From UJ101 sp965262705 (GTDB lineage: Bacteria; Bacteroidota; Bacteroidia; Flavobacteriales; UJ101), in contig OZ253556.1 of NCBI GenBank assembly GCA_965262705.1, forward strand, positions 744,001-808,000: 64,000 nt of DNA. The letters are read 5' to 3'. Positions 35,243 to 44,130 of the stretch are shown here, one piece after another (the first letter of the stretch is position 1; the number at the start of each line of letters is the position of its first letter). The notes below the pieces were generated by a model that searched no databases, was not told where the DNA came from, and was given only the letters and a program-made list of their open reading frames with translations. Made by a program: the position numbers and the translations under genes.

Positions 35243-36502
35243 TTATTTTACACTAATAATTTCTTTTTTAAATAAATCTACCAGGTCTAGTTTTTCCCAA
35301 GTGAATAATTCTACCTCATGTGCTACTACTTTCCCCTCTGTATTTTCAAATGATTTTTTCTTTTTCCTTGGTGTTCTTCCCATGTGTCCATATCGTGCTG
35401 TTTCACTGTAAATGGGTTTTCTTAACTTTAACCGCTGCTCAATAGCGTAAGGTCGAAAATCGATTAATTTCCTTATTTTCGAGGCAATTTGCCCATCGGT
35501 TAATTTGACTTTTGAGGTATTATAGGTATTAATATAAATCCCCGTAGGCTCAGCGATACCGATGGCATACGACAGTTGTACCAAAACTTCGTCAGCAATG
35601 TCTGCTGCTGCTAAGTTTTTAGCGATGTGGCGCGCAGCATACGCTGCAGAACGGTCTACTTTTGAGGGATCTTTTCCCGAGAAAGCCCCACCGCCGTGCG
35701 CACCCTTTCCGCCATAGGTATCCACGATAATTTTTCTGCCGGTGAGCCCAGTATCGCCATGAGGCCCTCCAATAACAAATTTTCCTGTTGGATTGATATG
35801 ATACGTAACATCATTCGTAAATAGATTTTGTAATTTTTTTGAGAGTCCGGCTTTCACTCGGGGAATTAAAAAGTGAATTAAATCCCGTTTGATTTGTTTG
35901 CTCATGATTCGATCTTCTGCAAAATCGTCATGCTGGGTTGAGATAACGATAGAGTCAATTCTAATGGGGATGTTTTCCTCATTATATTCAACTGTAACCT
36001 GACATTTAGCATCAGGGCGTAAATATTGAATTTCATTATTTTCACGCCGAACTTTGGCAAGCTCTTTTAATATTCGATGGGATAAATCCAAAGGAAGCGG
36101 CATATAATTTTCCGTTTCATTCGTTGCATAGCCGAACATCATGCCCTGGTCTCCTGCACCTTGCTCTTCCTTTTTTTCTCGTTCTATTCCCTGATTGATT
36201 TCCTGAGATTGTTCATGAATAGCCGATAAAATACCACAGGAATAGGCATCGAATTGATATTCGCTTTTAATATAGCCAATATCGGCAATTACCTGTCGAG
36301 CCACTTTTTGCACATCAACATAAGTAGAAGATCGAACTTCTCCTGCTAAAATAACCTGACCGGTGGTAACCAAAGTTTCTACTGCTACCTTAGCTTGTAG
36401 ATCAAAGGCTAAGAATTGATCGAGTATTGCATCTGAAATTTGATCTGAAATTTTGTCCGGGTGGCCTTCAGAGACAGATTCAGAAGTAAATAAATATCCC
36501 AT
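35243..36502 (-). CDS. metK: S-adenosylmethionine synthase
   Basis: 419 aa. It makes SAM from methionine and ATP. Motifs: FTSESVSEGHPDKISDQISD, GAGDQGMMFGYATNE, IGGPHGDTGLTGRKIIVDTY and GGGAFSGKDPSKVDRSAAYA. About 20-30 residues longer than many bacterial MetK, as is common in Bacteroidota. The roughly 190-nt leader holds a SAM-II-like riboswitch (36626-36682), so feedback by its own product is likely. A 55-bp MITE lies between the riboswitch and the start. Confidence 0.97.
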   Translation of the reverse strand: MGYLFTSESVSEGHPDKISDQISDAILDQFLAFDLQAKVAVETLVTTGQVILAGEVRSSTYVDVQKVARQVIADIGYIKSEYQFDAYSCGILSAIHEQSQEINQGIEREKKEEQGAGDQGMMFGYATNETENYMPLPLDLSHRILKELAKVRRENNEIQYLRPDAKCQVTVEYNEENIPIRIDSIVISTQHDDFAEDRIMSKQIKRDLIHFLIPRVKAGLSKKLQNLFTNDVTYHINPTGKFVIGGPHGDTGLTGRKIIVDTYGGKGAHGGGAFSGKDPSKVDRSAAYAARHIAKNLAAADIADEVLVQLSYAIGIAEPTGIYINTYNTSKVKLTDGQIASKIRKLIDFRPYAIEQRLKLRKPIYSETARYGHMGRTPRKKKKSFENTEGKVVAHEVELFTWEKLDLVDLFKKEIISVK

Positions 36503-36523
36503 TGTACATATAATTTTAATTAT

Positions 36524-36578
36524 GAGACCTTTAGCTTCGCTGACTTGCAGTTGTTAAAGTGCTTTTTGCAAAGATCTC
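36524..36578 (+). repeat. 55-bp MITE derivative with ATTAT target duplication, in the metK leader
   Basis: gagacctttagcttcgctga, cttgcagttgttaaagtgct, ttttgcaaagatctc, flanked by ATTAT on both sides (36519-36523 and 36579-36583). It lies 21 bp upstream of the metK start. This is the type example of the short derivative. Confidence 0.9.
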
Positions 36579-36625
36579 ATTATAATTAATAAACAAAGGA
36601 AAAATGATGATTGCGGAAGTGTAAA

Positions 36626-36682
36626 AACTACTGGTTTAGCACTTTTTTAGCGAGGTTGCAATCAGAACAAATCTTTCCTCTT
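36626..36682 (-). promoter_or_regulatory. SAM-II-like riboswitch in the metK leader
   Basis: Minus strand, 5' to 3': P1 5' strand AGAGG, loop AAAGATTTG-TTCTG-ATTGCAA, P1 3' strand CCTC, then GCTAAAAAAGTGCTAAACC and AGTAG. The loop aligns without gaps with the SAM-II pattern GAUUU-N6-AUUGCA and the 3' segment carries the hallmark GCUAAA. CUG in the loop can pair with CAG after GCTAAA as the pseudoknot P2. It begins about 8 nt after the expected start of a transcript from the box at 36694-36701. SAM-II is known from Bacteroidota and senses SAM, which fits metK. It was recognised by eye, not by a covariance search. Confidence 0.75.
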
Positions 36683-36693
36683 ATTAGCTAACG

Positions 36694-36727
36694 CAAAGGT
36701 AAAACTTATTTGCATAATACAAGCAAA
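36694..36727 (-). promoter_or_regulatory. Promoter TTTG-N22-TACCTTTG for metK
   Basis: On the minus strand TTTG (36724-36727) and TACCTTTG (36694-36701). Transcription would begin near 36690, directly at the riboswitch 5' end. Confidence 0.6.
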
Positions 36728-36807
36728 ATGTAATAAAGATTTTTATAAAGCACTTTTGAGACTTAAAGTCGTTGCTAGCTAAGAGTCTTGAAATAAATAT
36801 AATGCCG

Positions 36808-36815
36808 TAACTTTG
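36808..36815 (+). promoter_or_regulatory. -7 promoter box TAACTTTG for folD
   Basis: TAACTTTG matches TAnnTTTG and ends 20 bp before the folD ATG. Confidence 0.5.
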
Positions 36816-36835
36816 TTCTTTATTCAATATAATTC

Positions 36836-37726
36836 ATGGAATTACTTAACGGTAAAAAACTTTCTTTAGAAATAAAAAGAGAGATAAAAACATCGGTACA
36901 AAAAATATTGAATCCGGGGCTCCGCCCTCCTCATCTTGCAGCGGTTTTAGTAGGGGAAGATGGGGCAAGCCAAACTTACGTAAATCATAAAGTTAGATCA
37001 TGTGAACAAGTCGGATTTAAGTCTACTTTGATCCGTCTTTCTGAAAAAATTACAGAAAACGAATTATTAAAAGTAGTAGAGGGATTAAACCGAAATAATG
37101 AAGTTGACGGTTTTATAGTGCAATTGCCGCTACCGCCGCAAATTGATCAGGATAAGATAATTAACGCCATTAATCCGAAAAAAGATGTTGACGGATTTCA
37201 TCCGGAAAATTTTGGTAGAATGGCATTAGGACTGCCCGGTTTTTTACCGGCAACACCCTATGGTATCCTAACGATGTTAAGTCGTTACCAGATTGATACA
37301 AAAGGGAAACACACCGTGGTCATCGGAAGAAGTAAAATTGTAGGTTGTCCGATAAGCATTCTAATGAGCCAACGTTTTAACCCAGGTAACAGCACGGTTA
37401 CGCTTGTACATAGTGCTACACAAAACCTAACGGATTACACCCGTATAGCGGATATTATCATCATAGCATTAGGAATTCCTAATTTTTTAAAAGCAGATAT
37501 GATTAAAGAAGGTGCAGTGATTGTTGATGTAGGAATTACCAGGATAGAAGATCCAAGTAAAAAACAAGGGTTTAGATTAGTAGGGGATGTTGATTTTAAA
37601 GAAGTTGCTCATAAATCTTCATGGATCACTCCTGTACCGGGCGGGGTAGGTCCTATGACCGTTGCCATGTTATTGAAAAATACCCTCTCAGCTTATCAAA
37701 AATGTTTTCCTGATAGAAAATTATAA
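36836..37726 (+). CDS. folD: Methylenetetrahydrofolate dehydrogenase/cyclohydrolase FolD
   Basis: 296 aa. It interconverts 5,10-methylene-, methenyl- and 10-formyl-tetrahydrofolate with NADP. Motifs: YVNHKVRSCEQVGF (with the catalytic YxxxK Lys), DGFIVQLPLPPQIDQDKIIN, GFHPENFGRMALG, TVVIGRSKIVGCPISILMSQ and WITPVPGGVGPMTVAMLLKN. It is followed 5 bp later by queE. It is divergent from metK, so two one-carbon enzymes face away from one control region. Confidence 0.97.
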   Translation: MELLNGKKLSLEIKREIKTSVQKILNPGLRPPHLAAVLVGEDGASQTYVNHKVRSCEQVGFKSTLIRLSEKITENELLKVVEGLNRNNEVDGFIVQLPLPPQIDQDKIINAINPKKDVDGFHPENFGRMALGLPGFLPATPYGILTMLSRYQIDTKGKHTVVIGRSKIVGCPISILMSQRFNPGNSTVTLVHSATQNLTDYTRIADIIIIALGIPNFLKADMIKEGAVIVDVGITRIEDPSKKQGFRLVGDVDFKEVAHKSSWITPVPGGVGPMTVAMLLKNTLSAYQKCFPDRKL

Positions 37727-37731
37727 AAACT

Positions 37732-38331
37732 GTGGCGCATCAATTACCCGTAATGGAAATGTTTTACTCTCTTCAAGGCGAAGGGGCTTATGTAGGTACT
37801 CCGGCATATTTCATCCGCCTGGGCGGATGTGATATAGGATGCCATTGGTGTGATGTAAAAGAAAGTTGGGAAGCCGCTCGTCATCCCATAATGTCTGTTG
37901 ATGAGATTATTAAAAAAGTTCCACCTGAAGTGCACTATGTCATTATCACCGGAGGCGAACCCTGTATGTATAATTTGACTGAATTGACTTCAAAACTTAA
38001 GAGCAGGAAAATACACGTTAATTTAGAAACAAGCGGCGCCCATGAAATTATCGGATCTTTTGATTGGATTTGTGTTTCTCCTAAGAGGAGAGCCTCCCCC
38101 ATTCCTTCATCTTTAGAGAAAGCACATGAGTTGAAAATAATTGTCTATAACAGAGCTGATTTTAAACTTGCACAATATTTTGCTGAAAAAGTATCGAAAA
38201 AGTGTAAAAAGTATCTTCAAGTGGAATGGGGCAAGCGAAATGAGTTAACTAAGGCGGTCATTGACTATGCATTGAAAAATCCAATATGGAGGGTTTCAAC
38301 CCAAACGCATAAATATCTAAATATTAGATAA
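37732..38331 (+). CDS. queE: 7-carboxy-7-deazaguanine synthase QueE (GTG start)
   Basis: 199 aa. This radical-SAM enzyme forms the deazapurine core in queuosine synthesis. The cluster motif is Cys33-x3-Cys37-x2-Cys40 (GGCDIGCHWCDVKESW), the spacing typical of Bacteroidota QueE. The substrate and Mg motifs are FYSLQGEGAYVGTPAYFIRL and VIITGGEPCMY. The GTG at 37732 lies 5 bp after the folD stop. The first ATG (37753) would trim seven residues. Its stop codon touches a truncated MITE. Confidence 0.93.
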   Translation: MAHQLPVMEMFYSLQGEGAYVGTPAYFIRLGGCDIGCHWCDVKESWEAARHPIMSVDEIIKKVPPEVHYVIITGGEPCMYNLTELTSKLKSRKIHVNLETSGAHEIIGSFDWICVSPKRRASPIPSSLEKAHELKIIVYNRADFKLAQYFAEKVSKKCKKYLQVEWGKRNELTKAVIDYALKNPIWRVSTQTHKYLNIR

Positions 38332-38463
38332 TATCTTTACAAAAAGCACTTTAGCAAAAAAATGCAACGAATGGTTGTGAGGATTTTAATTTTTTGAGAA
38401 GAAAGCAGTTTGAAGTTAGATGCTTTCTTTTTCATACTTTTTTATATATTTTGCAACGGTCTC
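38331..38463 (-). repeat. Truncated long MITE adjoining the queE stop codon
   Basis: atatctttacaaaaagcact at the left, then atgcaacgaatggttgtgag (the central block is deleted), and attttgcaacggtctc at the right. About 133 bp. Confidence 0.75.
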
Positions 38464-38567
38464 ATATTCTGAAAAGGTTTCCAAAATTGGGCTTACTAGC
38501 ATAATGAATGATAAAATTTTAAGGCGTTAAAAACTTTGTTGTTTTTTCTTCTTAATATAATTACTTT

Positions 38568-38583
38568 TGGCAAGAATTTTGAT
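38568..38583 (+). promoter_or_regulatory. Sigma-54-like promoter upstream of the DUF2795 gene
   Basis: TGGCAAGAATTTTGAT preserves the -24 TGGCA and a -12 TTG spaced as in TGGCAC-N5-TTGCA, 39 bp before the start. The last two -12 bases deviate. No activator gene is visible here. Confidence 0.4.
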
Positions 38584-38622
38584 TGGCGATACTCTATAAT
38601 AAATCATAATTAATTATAAAAA

Positions 38623-38844
38623 ATGTATTGGACTTTAGAATTAGCTTCTTATTTAAGCGATGCCCCATGGCCAGCTACAAAGGACGAATTAATTGACTAT
38701 GCCATCCGAACAGGTGCCCCGTTAGAAGTAGTTGAAAATATACAATCTATTGAAGATGAAGGAGATGTTTATGATTCAATTCAGGAGATTTGGCCAGATT
38801 ATCCTACAGAAGAAGATTTTCTATGGAATGAGGATGAATATTAA
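38623..38844 (+). CDS. DUF2795 family small protein
   Basis: 73 aa, very acidic. MYWTLELASYLSDAPWPATK, DELIDYAIRTGAPLEVVENI and EIWPDYPTEEDFLWNEDEY match the short Bacteroidota form of DUF2795, a fold of unknown function. It lies 70 bp before secA with a strong hairpin between them. Confidence 0.85.
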   Translation: MYWTLELASYLSDAPWPATKDELIDYAIRTGAPLEVVENIQSIEDEGDVYDSIQEIWPDYPTEEDFLWNEDEY

Positions 38845-38857
38845 GATTTTCCTAGCG

Positions 38858-38887
38858 TTAGAAAAGCCGCTGCAGCGGCTTTTCTAA
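38858..38887 (+). terminator. Perfect 30-bp palindrome, intrinsic terminator
   Basis: TTAGAAAAGCCGCTG and its exact reverse complement CAGCGGCTTTTCTAA. The stem ends in a U-rich segment on either strand. It probably ends the DUF2795 transcript or limits read-through into secA. Confidence 0.75.
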
Positions 38888-38913
38888 TTTATTTACACAC
38901 GAAAAAAGATAAA

Positions 38914-41900
38914 ATGAATTTTTTAAACAGCGTACTCAAAACTATTCTTGGGGATAAGAGCAAAAAGGATTTAACCCCTATTTATCCGCGTATAAAAAAA
39001 GTGAATGAGTTTAACCTTAAAAGTTTAACTCATGATGAATTACGAAATAAAACCCGGGAATTCCGCAATAAAATAAAAGACGCAACTGCCGCTCAAAATT
39101 ATGAGATAAAGAAGATAAAAGCGCAAATAGACACCGAAACAAATGTTTATAAAAAGGATGAATATTACGGTAAGTTAGATTTGCTGAACAACGAAGCCTA
39201 TAAAATAGAAGAAAAAATATTGAACGAAATTATGCCCGAAGCATTTGCCGTCATTAAGGAAACTGCCCGTCGATTCGTTGAAAACGAAGAAATACAAGTA
39301 ACGGCATCGCCTTACGACCGGGAGTTATCGGGTGCTAAAGAATATGTTAGCTTATCTAATGATGATCAGGCGATTTGGCAAAACTCATGGGACGCTACTG
39401 GGAAGCCCATTACCTGGGACATGGTGCATTATGACGTTCAGTTAATTGGAGGTGTAGTACTCCATCAGGGAAAAATAGCAGAAATGGCTACAGGAGAGGG
39501 GAAAACCCTGGTCGCCACTTTACCGGTTTATTTAAATGCGCTGCCCGGACGCGGGGTGCACGTTGTTACGGTAAATGACTATTTGGCAAAACGAGACTGT
39601 GCATGGATGGCGCCTATTTTGGAATTTCATGGCTTAATTATAGACTGTATTGATAATCATCCGCCTAACTCTGAAGAAAGGCGTCAGGCATATCGATCAG
39701 ATATCGTTTACGGAACAAATAATGAATTTGGTTTTGATTATTTACGTGACAATATGGCGCATTCTCCTAAGGATTTGGTGCAGCGGGAACTCAATTATGC
39801 GATTATTGATGAAGTAGATTCGGTTTTAATTGACGATGCGCGTACGCCGCTAATTATTTCAGGACCCGTGCCCAAAGGCGGAGACCAGGAATTTCAATCC
39901 TTAAAGCCTAAAATAGAAAATCTCGTAAAGATACAGCAAGACCTAATAAAGAAACTATTTCTGGAAGCAAAAAAAGAGATGAACGAAAGTTCTAAAAAGA
40001 AAAATCCGGGAGATTTTAAATTATTGCAAGTTTATCGAGGCTTACCTAAATATAAGCCTCTATTAAAATATCTTAACGAAGAAGGAATAAAAACGCGCTT
40101 ACAAAAAATAGAAAATGTATATCTCGCGGATAATCAACGAGAGATGCACAAAGTTGATGCCGATTTATATTTTACCATTGAAGAAAAAAATAATGTTATT
40201 CAATTAACCGACAAAGGTATAGATTATCTTTCGCAAGGGGTAGAAGATGAAAATTTCTTTATTATGCCTGATATTGCTACCGAACTAAGTCAAATAGAAA
40301 AACTAGGACTTTCCGTAGAGAAAGAGGGAGTTAAAAAAGATGAATTATTTCGGGACTATAGCATAAAGTCTGAGCGATTGCATACCATGAATCAGTTATT
40401 AAAAGCCTATACTTTATTTGAAAAAGACGTAGAATATGTTGTGATGAACGGCAAAGTGATGATCGTAGATGAACAAACCGGACGAATCATGGAGGGAAGA
40501 CGCTACTCTGATGGATTACACCAGGCTATTGAAGCCAAAGAAAAGGTAAAAATAGAAGACGCCACGCAGACCTATGCTACCATTACTCTTCAGAACTATT
40601 TTAGAATGTATAATAAACTCGCAGGAATGACGGGTACGGCTGAAACGGAAGCCGGTGAGTTTTGGGAAATTTATAAATTAGACGTGGTAACTATCCCTAC
40701 CAATAAGCCCATTACGAGAGAAGACCGGAACGATTTAATTTATAAAACAACTCGTGAAAAATTTAATGCCGTTATAGAAGAAGTTGTTCGCTTAGCCAAA
40801 GACGAAAAACGACCGGTTTTAGTAGGGACGACTTCGGTAGAAATATCCGAGTTGCTCAGTCGTGCCATGAAAATAAATAAAATTGAGCATAATGTATTAA
40901 ATGCAAAATTGCACAAAAAAGAAGCAGATATTGTAGCACAAGCAGGTAGAGCGGGAGTGGTAACCATTGCTACGAATATGGCAGGGCGAGGCACCGATAT
41001 AAAAATATCAGAGGAAGTAAAGGCGCGTGGCGGTCTATCCATTATAGGGACAGAACGACACGATTCCCGTCGGGTAGACCGACAGCTGCGCGGTCGTTCA
41101 GGGCGTCAGGGAGACGTGGGAAACTCACAATTTTATATCTCATTAGAAGATAAACTCATGCGGTTGTTCAACTCAGAGCGAATAGCCAAATTGATGGATA
41201 GAATGGGATATAAAGAAGGGGAAGTGATTCAGAGCGGGATGGTAACCCGTGCTATCGAAAAAGCACAAAAACGAGTGGAAGAGAACAATTTTGGGATCAG
41301 AAAACGTTTGATAGAGTACGATGATGTAATGAACAAACAACGGGATATTATCTATAAAAGGCGTCGGCATGCCTTAGAAGGTGAGCGGCTTTCTATAGAT
41401 ATTTCTAACATGATTTACGACACGGTAACGGGAATCGTTTCAAAAAATAAAAATCTCTCAAATTATAATGACTTTAAGTATGAACTTATAAAATATTTTA
41501 CCTTAAATACACAGGTCTCCGCAGACGATTTTAAAGCTAAGAATACACAACACCTGATTGACAAAATATATGAGGAAGTGATGACCCATTATGAAACGCT
41601 AAAAGAAAAGAGCGTAAAGATAGCATTTCCTATAATTAACAACGTATATGAGCAGCAGGGGAATCATTTTGAGCGAATAGTAGTCCCTTTTACCGATGGG
41701 ACAAAAACCATGAGTGTAACGACTAACTTAAAAGAGGTTATTGAATCTGAGGGAGAACAGTTAATTCGTGATTTTGAAAAGAATGTTACGCTCGCTATGA
41801 TTGATGAACAGTGGAAGGATCATTTACGAGAAATGGATGAACTTAAGCGGTCTTCTCAAAACGCATCCTATGAGCAAAAAGATCCGATTCTTATTTATAA

Positions 41901-42249
41901 AGAAGAAGCCTTTGGTCTATTTAGGGGAATGATAGACCGATTAAATAAAGAAATTGTATCTTTTCTGTTTAAGGGAGAACTCCCTAACCCTGACCCCAAA
42001 CAAGTACGTCGTGCACAAGAGCTAAAAAGGGAACAATGGGAAACTTCTCATCAGTCCTATGAAGACAATACACAAACTCAAACTCGTGAACCTCAAGTGT
42101 CAATAACTGAGCCAAGGCAGGTGGTAAAAATTAATCGAAATGACATTGTAAAAATTAGAAATGTAAGCACCGGTAACTTAGAAAAGATGAAATATAAAAA
42201 AGCAGTGCCGTTAATTCAAAAGGGGTCACATGTTTTGGATGAAAAGTAG
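38914..42249 (+). CDS. secA: Preprotein translocase ATPase SecA
   Basis: 1111 aa. It drives export of unfolded proteins through SecYEG. Walker A ATGEGKTLVATL (about 191), DYLAKRDCAWM, YGTNNEFGFDYLRDNM, DEVDSVLIDDARTPLIISG, GMTGTAETEAGEF, VTIATNMAGRGTDIKISEE and RRVDRQLRGRSGRQGD. It is about 200 residues longer than E. coli SecA, mostly through an insertion after DARTPLIISGP (about 310-480), the usual Bacteroidota insertion. The C-terminus (IQKGSHVLDEK) lacks the CxCxSxxxHC zinc motif, as in relatives. Confidence 0.97.
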   Translation: MNFLNSVLKTILGDKSKKDLTPIYPRIKKVNEFNLKSLTHDELRNKTREFRNKIKDATAAQNYEIKKIKAQIDTETNVYKKDEYYGKLDLLNNEAYKIEEKILNEIMPEAFAVIKETARRFVENEEIQVTASPYDRELSGAKEYVSLSNDDQAIWQNSWDATGKPITWDMVHYDVQLIGGVVLHQGKIAEMATGEGKTLVATLPVYLNALPGRGVHVVTVNDYLAKRDCAWMAPILEFHGLIIDCIDNHPPNSEERRQAYRSDIVYGTNNEFGFDYLRDNMAHSPKDLVQRELNYAIIDEVDSVLIDDARTPLIISGPVPKGGDQEFQSLKPKIENLVKIQQDLIKKLFLEAKKEMNESSKKKNPGDFKLLQVYRGLPKYKPLLKYLNEEGIKTRLQKIENVYLADNQREMHKVDADLYFTIEEKNNVIQLTDKGIDYLSQGVEDENFFIMPDIATELSQIEKLGLSVEKEGVKKDELFRDYSIKSERLHTMNQLLKAYTLFEKDVEYVVMNGKVMIVDEQTGRIMEGRRYSDGLHQAIEAKEKVKIEDATQTYATITLQNYFRMYNKLAGMTGTAETEAGEFWEIYKLDVVTIPTNKPITREDRNDLIYKTTREKFNAVIEEVVRLAKDEKRPVLVGTTSVEISELLSRAMKINKIEHNVLNAKLHKKEADIVAQAGRAGVVTIATNMAGRGTDIKISEEVKARGGLSIIGTERHDSRRVDRQLRGRSGRQGDVGNSQFYISLEDKLMRLFNSERIAKLMDRMGYKEGEVIQSGMVTRAIEKAQKRVEENNFGIRKRLIEYDDVMNKQRDIIYKRRRHALEGERLSIDISNMIYDTVTGIVSKNKNLSNYNDFKYELIKYFTLNTQVSADDFKAKNTQHLIDKIYEEVMTHYETLKEKSVKIAFPIINNVYEQQGNHFERIVVPFTDGTKTMSVTTNLKEVIESEGEQLIRDFEKNVTLAMIDEQWKDHLREMDELKRSSQNASYEQKDPILIYKEEAFGLFRGMIDRLNKEIVSFLFKGELPNPDPKQVRRAQELKREQWETSHQSYEDNTQTQTREPQVSITEPRQVVKINRNDIVKIRNVSTGNLEKMKYKKAVPLIQKGSHVLDEK

Positions 42250-42333
42250 ATAGTATTGTAAAAGTTATTAAAAACATCTTCATACATTTATTTTATAAAA
42301 TGAAATTTTAACGTCATTAATAATTTAACAAAA

Positions 42334-42939
42334 ATGAAAATTATTTGTATCGGAAAAAATTACGTAAAACATGCTAAAGAACTAGGAGGTGAAGTTCCTC
42401 CAGATCCTATTATTTTTATGAAACCGGGCGAGGCATTGTTTTCCTCGGGAGATTTTAAAATACCTTCTTTTTCTAACGACCTGCATCACGAATTAGATAT
42501 CGTGCTGAAAATTAATAAAAAAGGAAAAAACATTAGGAAAGAAAATGCGGTTTCTCATTACGAAGAATTAGGATTAGGAATTGACTTTACCGCACGAGAT
42601 ATACAAAAGGAACTTTCAGCAAAGGGATTTCCATGGGAAAAAGCAAAGGCTTTCGATCGATCGGCTTTTGTAAGTTCTTTTTTCCCAAAGGAAAAACTAA
42701 CCCTGCAAACCGCCTTTTCATTAAATAAAAATAAGCAAACGGTTCAAACAGGAAAAATGGAAGAAATGGTCTTTTCTATAGAAGAAATAATCGTTTCCGC
42801 GTCACAATATTTTACGCTTAATCCCGGAGATTTAATTTACACGGGTACGCCGCAAGGCGTTGGTAAAATTGTTTCGGGTGATTTCTTAGAAGGCTACTTA
42901 TCAGATGAAAAACTTTTTGAACTAAAAATAACGGAATGA
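42334..42939 (+). CDS. Fumarylacetoacetate hydrolase family protein
   Basis: 201 aa, single FAH domain. IICIGKNYVKHAKELGGEVP, PIIFMKPGEAL, HHELDIVLKI (metal-binding Glu), GLGIDFTARDIQ and NPGDLIYTGTPQGVGKI. Related enzymes hydrolyse acylpyruvates or decarboxylate oxaloacetate. The substrate here is not defined. Its stop codon TGA (42937-42939) is made of one host base plus the first two bases of a MITE derivative. Confidence 0.88.
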   Translation: MKIICIGKNYVKHAKELGGEVPPDPIIFMKPGEALFSSGDFKIPSFSNDLHHELDIVLKINKKGKNIRKENAVSHYEELGLGIDFTARDIQKELSAKGFPWEKAKAFDRSAFVSSFFPKEKLTLQTAFSLNKNKQTVQTGKMEEMVFSIEEIIVSASQYFTLNPGDLIYTGTPQGVGKIVSGDFLEGYLSDEKLFELKITE

Positions 42940-42993
42940 GACCCTTTAGCCGTCGCTAACCTGCAATGGCTAAATTGCTTTGTAAAAAGGTCT
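42938..42993 (+). repeat. Short MITE derivative forming the FAH-family stop codon
   Basis: gagaccctttagccgtcgct, aacctgcaatggctaaattg, ctttgtaaaaaggtcta. The flanks GGAAT and TGAAT are a near-match for a target duplication. Its initial GA completes the TGA stop of the preceding gene. Confidence 0.75.
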
Positions 42994-43038
42994 ATGAATA
43001 AGAAAAATATCAACTCCTTTCAAAAGAAATCTTGATAG

Positions 43039-44052
43039 ATGATATTAGATTTTTCTACATCTGATTTTTTACTTTCTTCTGTAAAATATAAAAACTTATG
43101 GGAGAAGGAGATTCTTAATTTTCTACAGGAATATAATAGCGACTTTCCAGAAATTACGGTTCAAACTTCAGGATCTACAGGAGCGCCTAAACGTATAAAG
43201 ATTCAGAAAAAGTGGATGAAAAACAGCGCCCGAATGACGGCAGATTATTTTAATCTTAAACGAGGACAAACCGCCTTGCTTTGCCTTCCTATTCAATATA
43301 TTGCTGGAAAAATGATGCTCGTACGCGCACTTGAAATAGGGTTGAAGCTAATTTGCGTTAAACCTTCCAGCCAGCCACTGGATCGCCTAATAACGACTAT
43401 TGACTTCTGCGCCATGACCCCTATGCAAGTTAGCTGCTCCATAAGACAGCTTAATAAAATAAGGCAGTTGATTATTGGAGGTGCTGCGGTTTCCTCCCGC
43501 TTACAGAAGTCATTAGAAAAAATAAAAACACAGTGTTTTGCCACGTATGGCATGACAGAAACCGTCACGCATATTGCGCTAAAGGCATTGAATGGCTCTT
43601 CAAAATCAAGCTATTATAAAATATTAAACGGCATAAAGATTACACAAAATAATCGAAATTGTCTGGTAATTGATTGTCCGCACCTTAGCAATGAGCGAAT
43701 TATAACAAATGATAATGTAAAATTACATGGAAAAAAACAGTTTCAGTTCCTGGGGCGGTATGACCACGTAATTAATTCCGGAGGCATTAAAATGTATCCT
43801 GAAAAAGTTGAAGAAAAGCTGTCTTCACTTATTTCCTGTCGATTCTTCATCAGCGCAATTGCCGATGATTTACTGGGAGAAAAGGTCGTATTGATCATCG
43901 AAAGCAAAAAACTGCTGCCTCCCATAAATTTTGAAGAACATTTAAACTCGTTTGAGATTCCTAAGAAAATCTTTTACATCGCATCATTTATGGAAACTCA
44001 TTCAGGAAAAATTAATAGAAAAGAAACTTTAGCTTGTGTTTTAAAAGATTAA
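43039..44052 (+). CDS. menE: AMP-binding protein, probable o-succinylbenzoate-CoA ligase
   Basis: 337 aa, short for an acyl-CoA synthetase but normal for Bacteroidota MenE. It would activate o-succinylbenzoate with CoA in menaquinone synthesis. AMP-binding loop TVQTSGSTGAPKRIKIQ (about 45), FCAMTPMQV, QLIIGGAAVSSRL, CFATYGMTETVTHIALKAL, FLGRYDHVINSGGIKMYPEK, and a C-terminal catalytic lysine in HSGKINRKETL. No other men gene is nearby, so the substrate is inferred from length and motif pattern. Confidence 0.8.
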   Translation: MILDFSTSDFLLSSVKYKNLWEKEILNFLQEYNSDFPEITVQTSGSTGAPKRIKIQKKWMKNSARMTADYFNLKRGQTALLCLPIQYIAGKMMLVRALEIGLKLICVKPSSQPLDRLITTIDFCAMTPMQVSCSIRQLNKIRQLIIGGAAVSSRLQKSLEKIKTQCFATYGMTETVTHIALKALNGSSKSSYYKILNGIKITQNNRNCLVIDCPHLSNERIITNDNVKLHGKKQFQFLGRYDHVINSGGIKMYPEKVEEKLSSLISCRFFISAIADDLLGEKVVLIIESKKLLPPINFEEHLNSFEIPKKIFYIASFMETHSGKINRKETLACVLKD

Positions 44053-44074
44053 GTAATACCCTCTCACGCAAGTC

Positions 44075-44130
44075 AAGACTGCTACAAAAAGTACTTTAAA
44101 AGATGTAAGTCAGCACTAGCTAAATATCTC
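44075..44130 (-). repeat. Short MITE derivative
   Basis: aagactgctacaaaaagtac, tttaaaagatgtaagtcagc, actagctaaatatctc. It lies between convergent menE and pepD and ends at the pepD stop codon. Confidence 0.55.
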
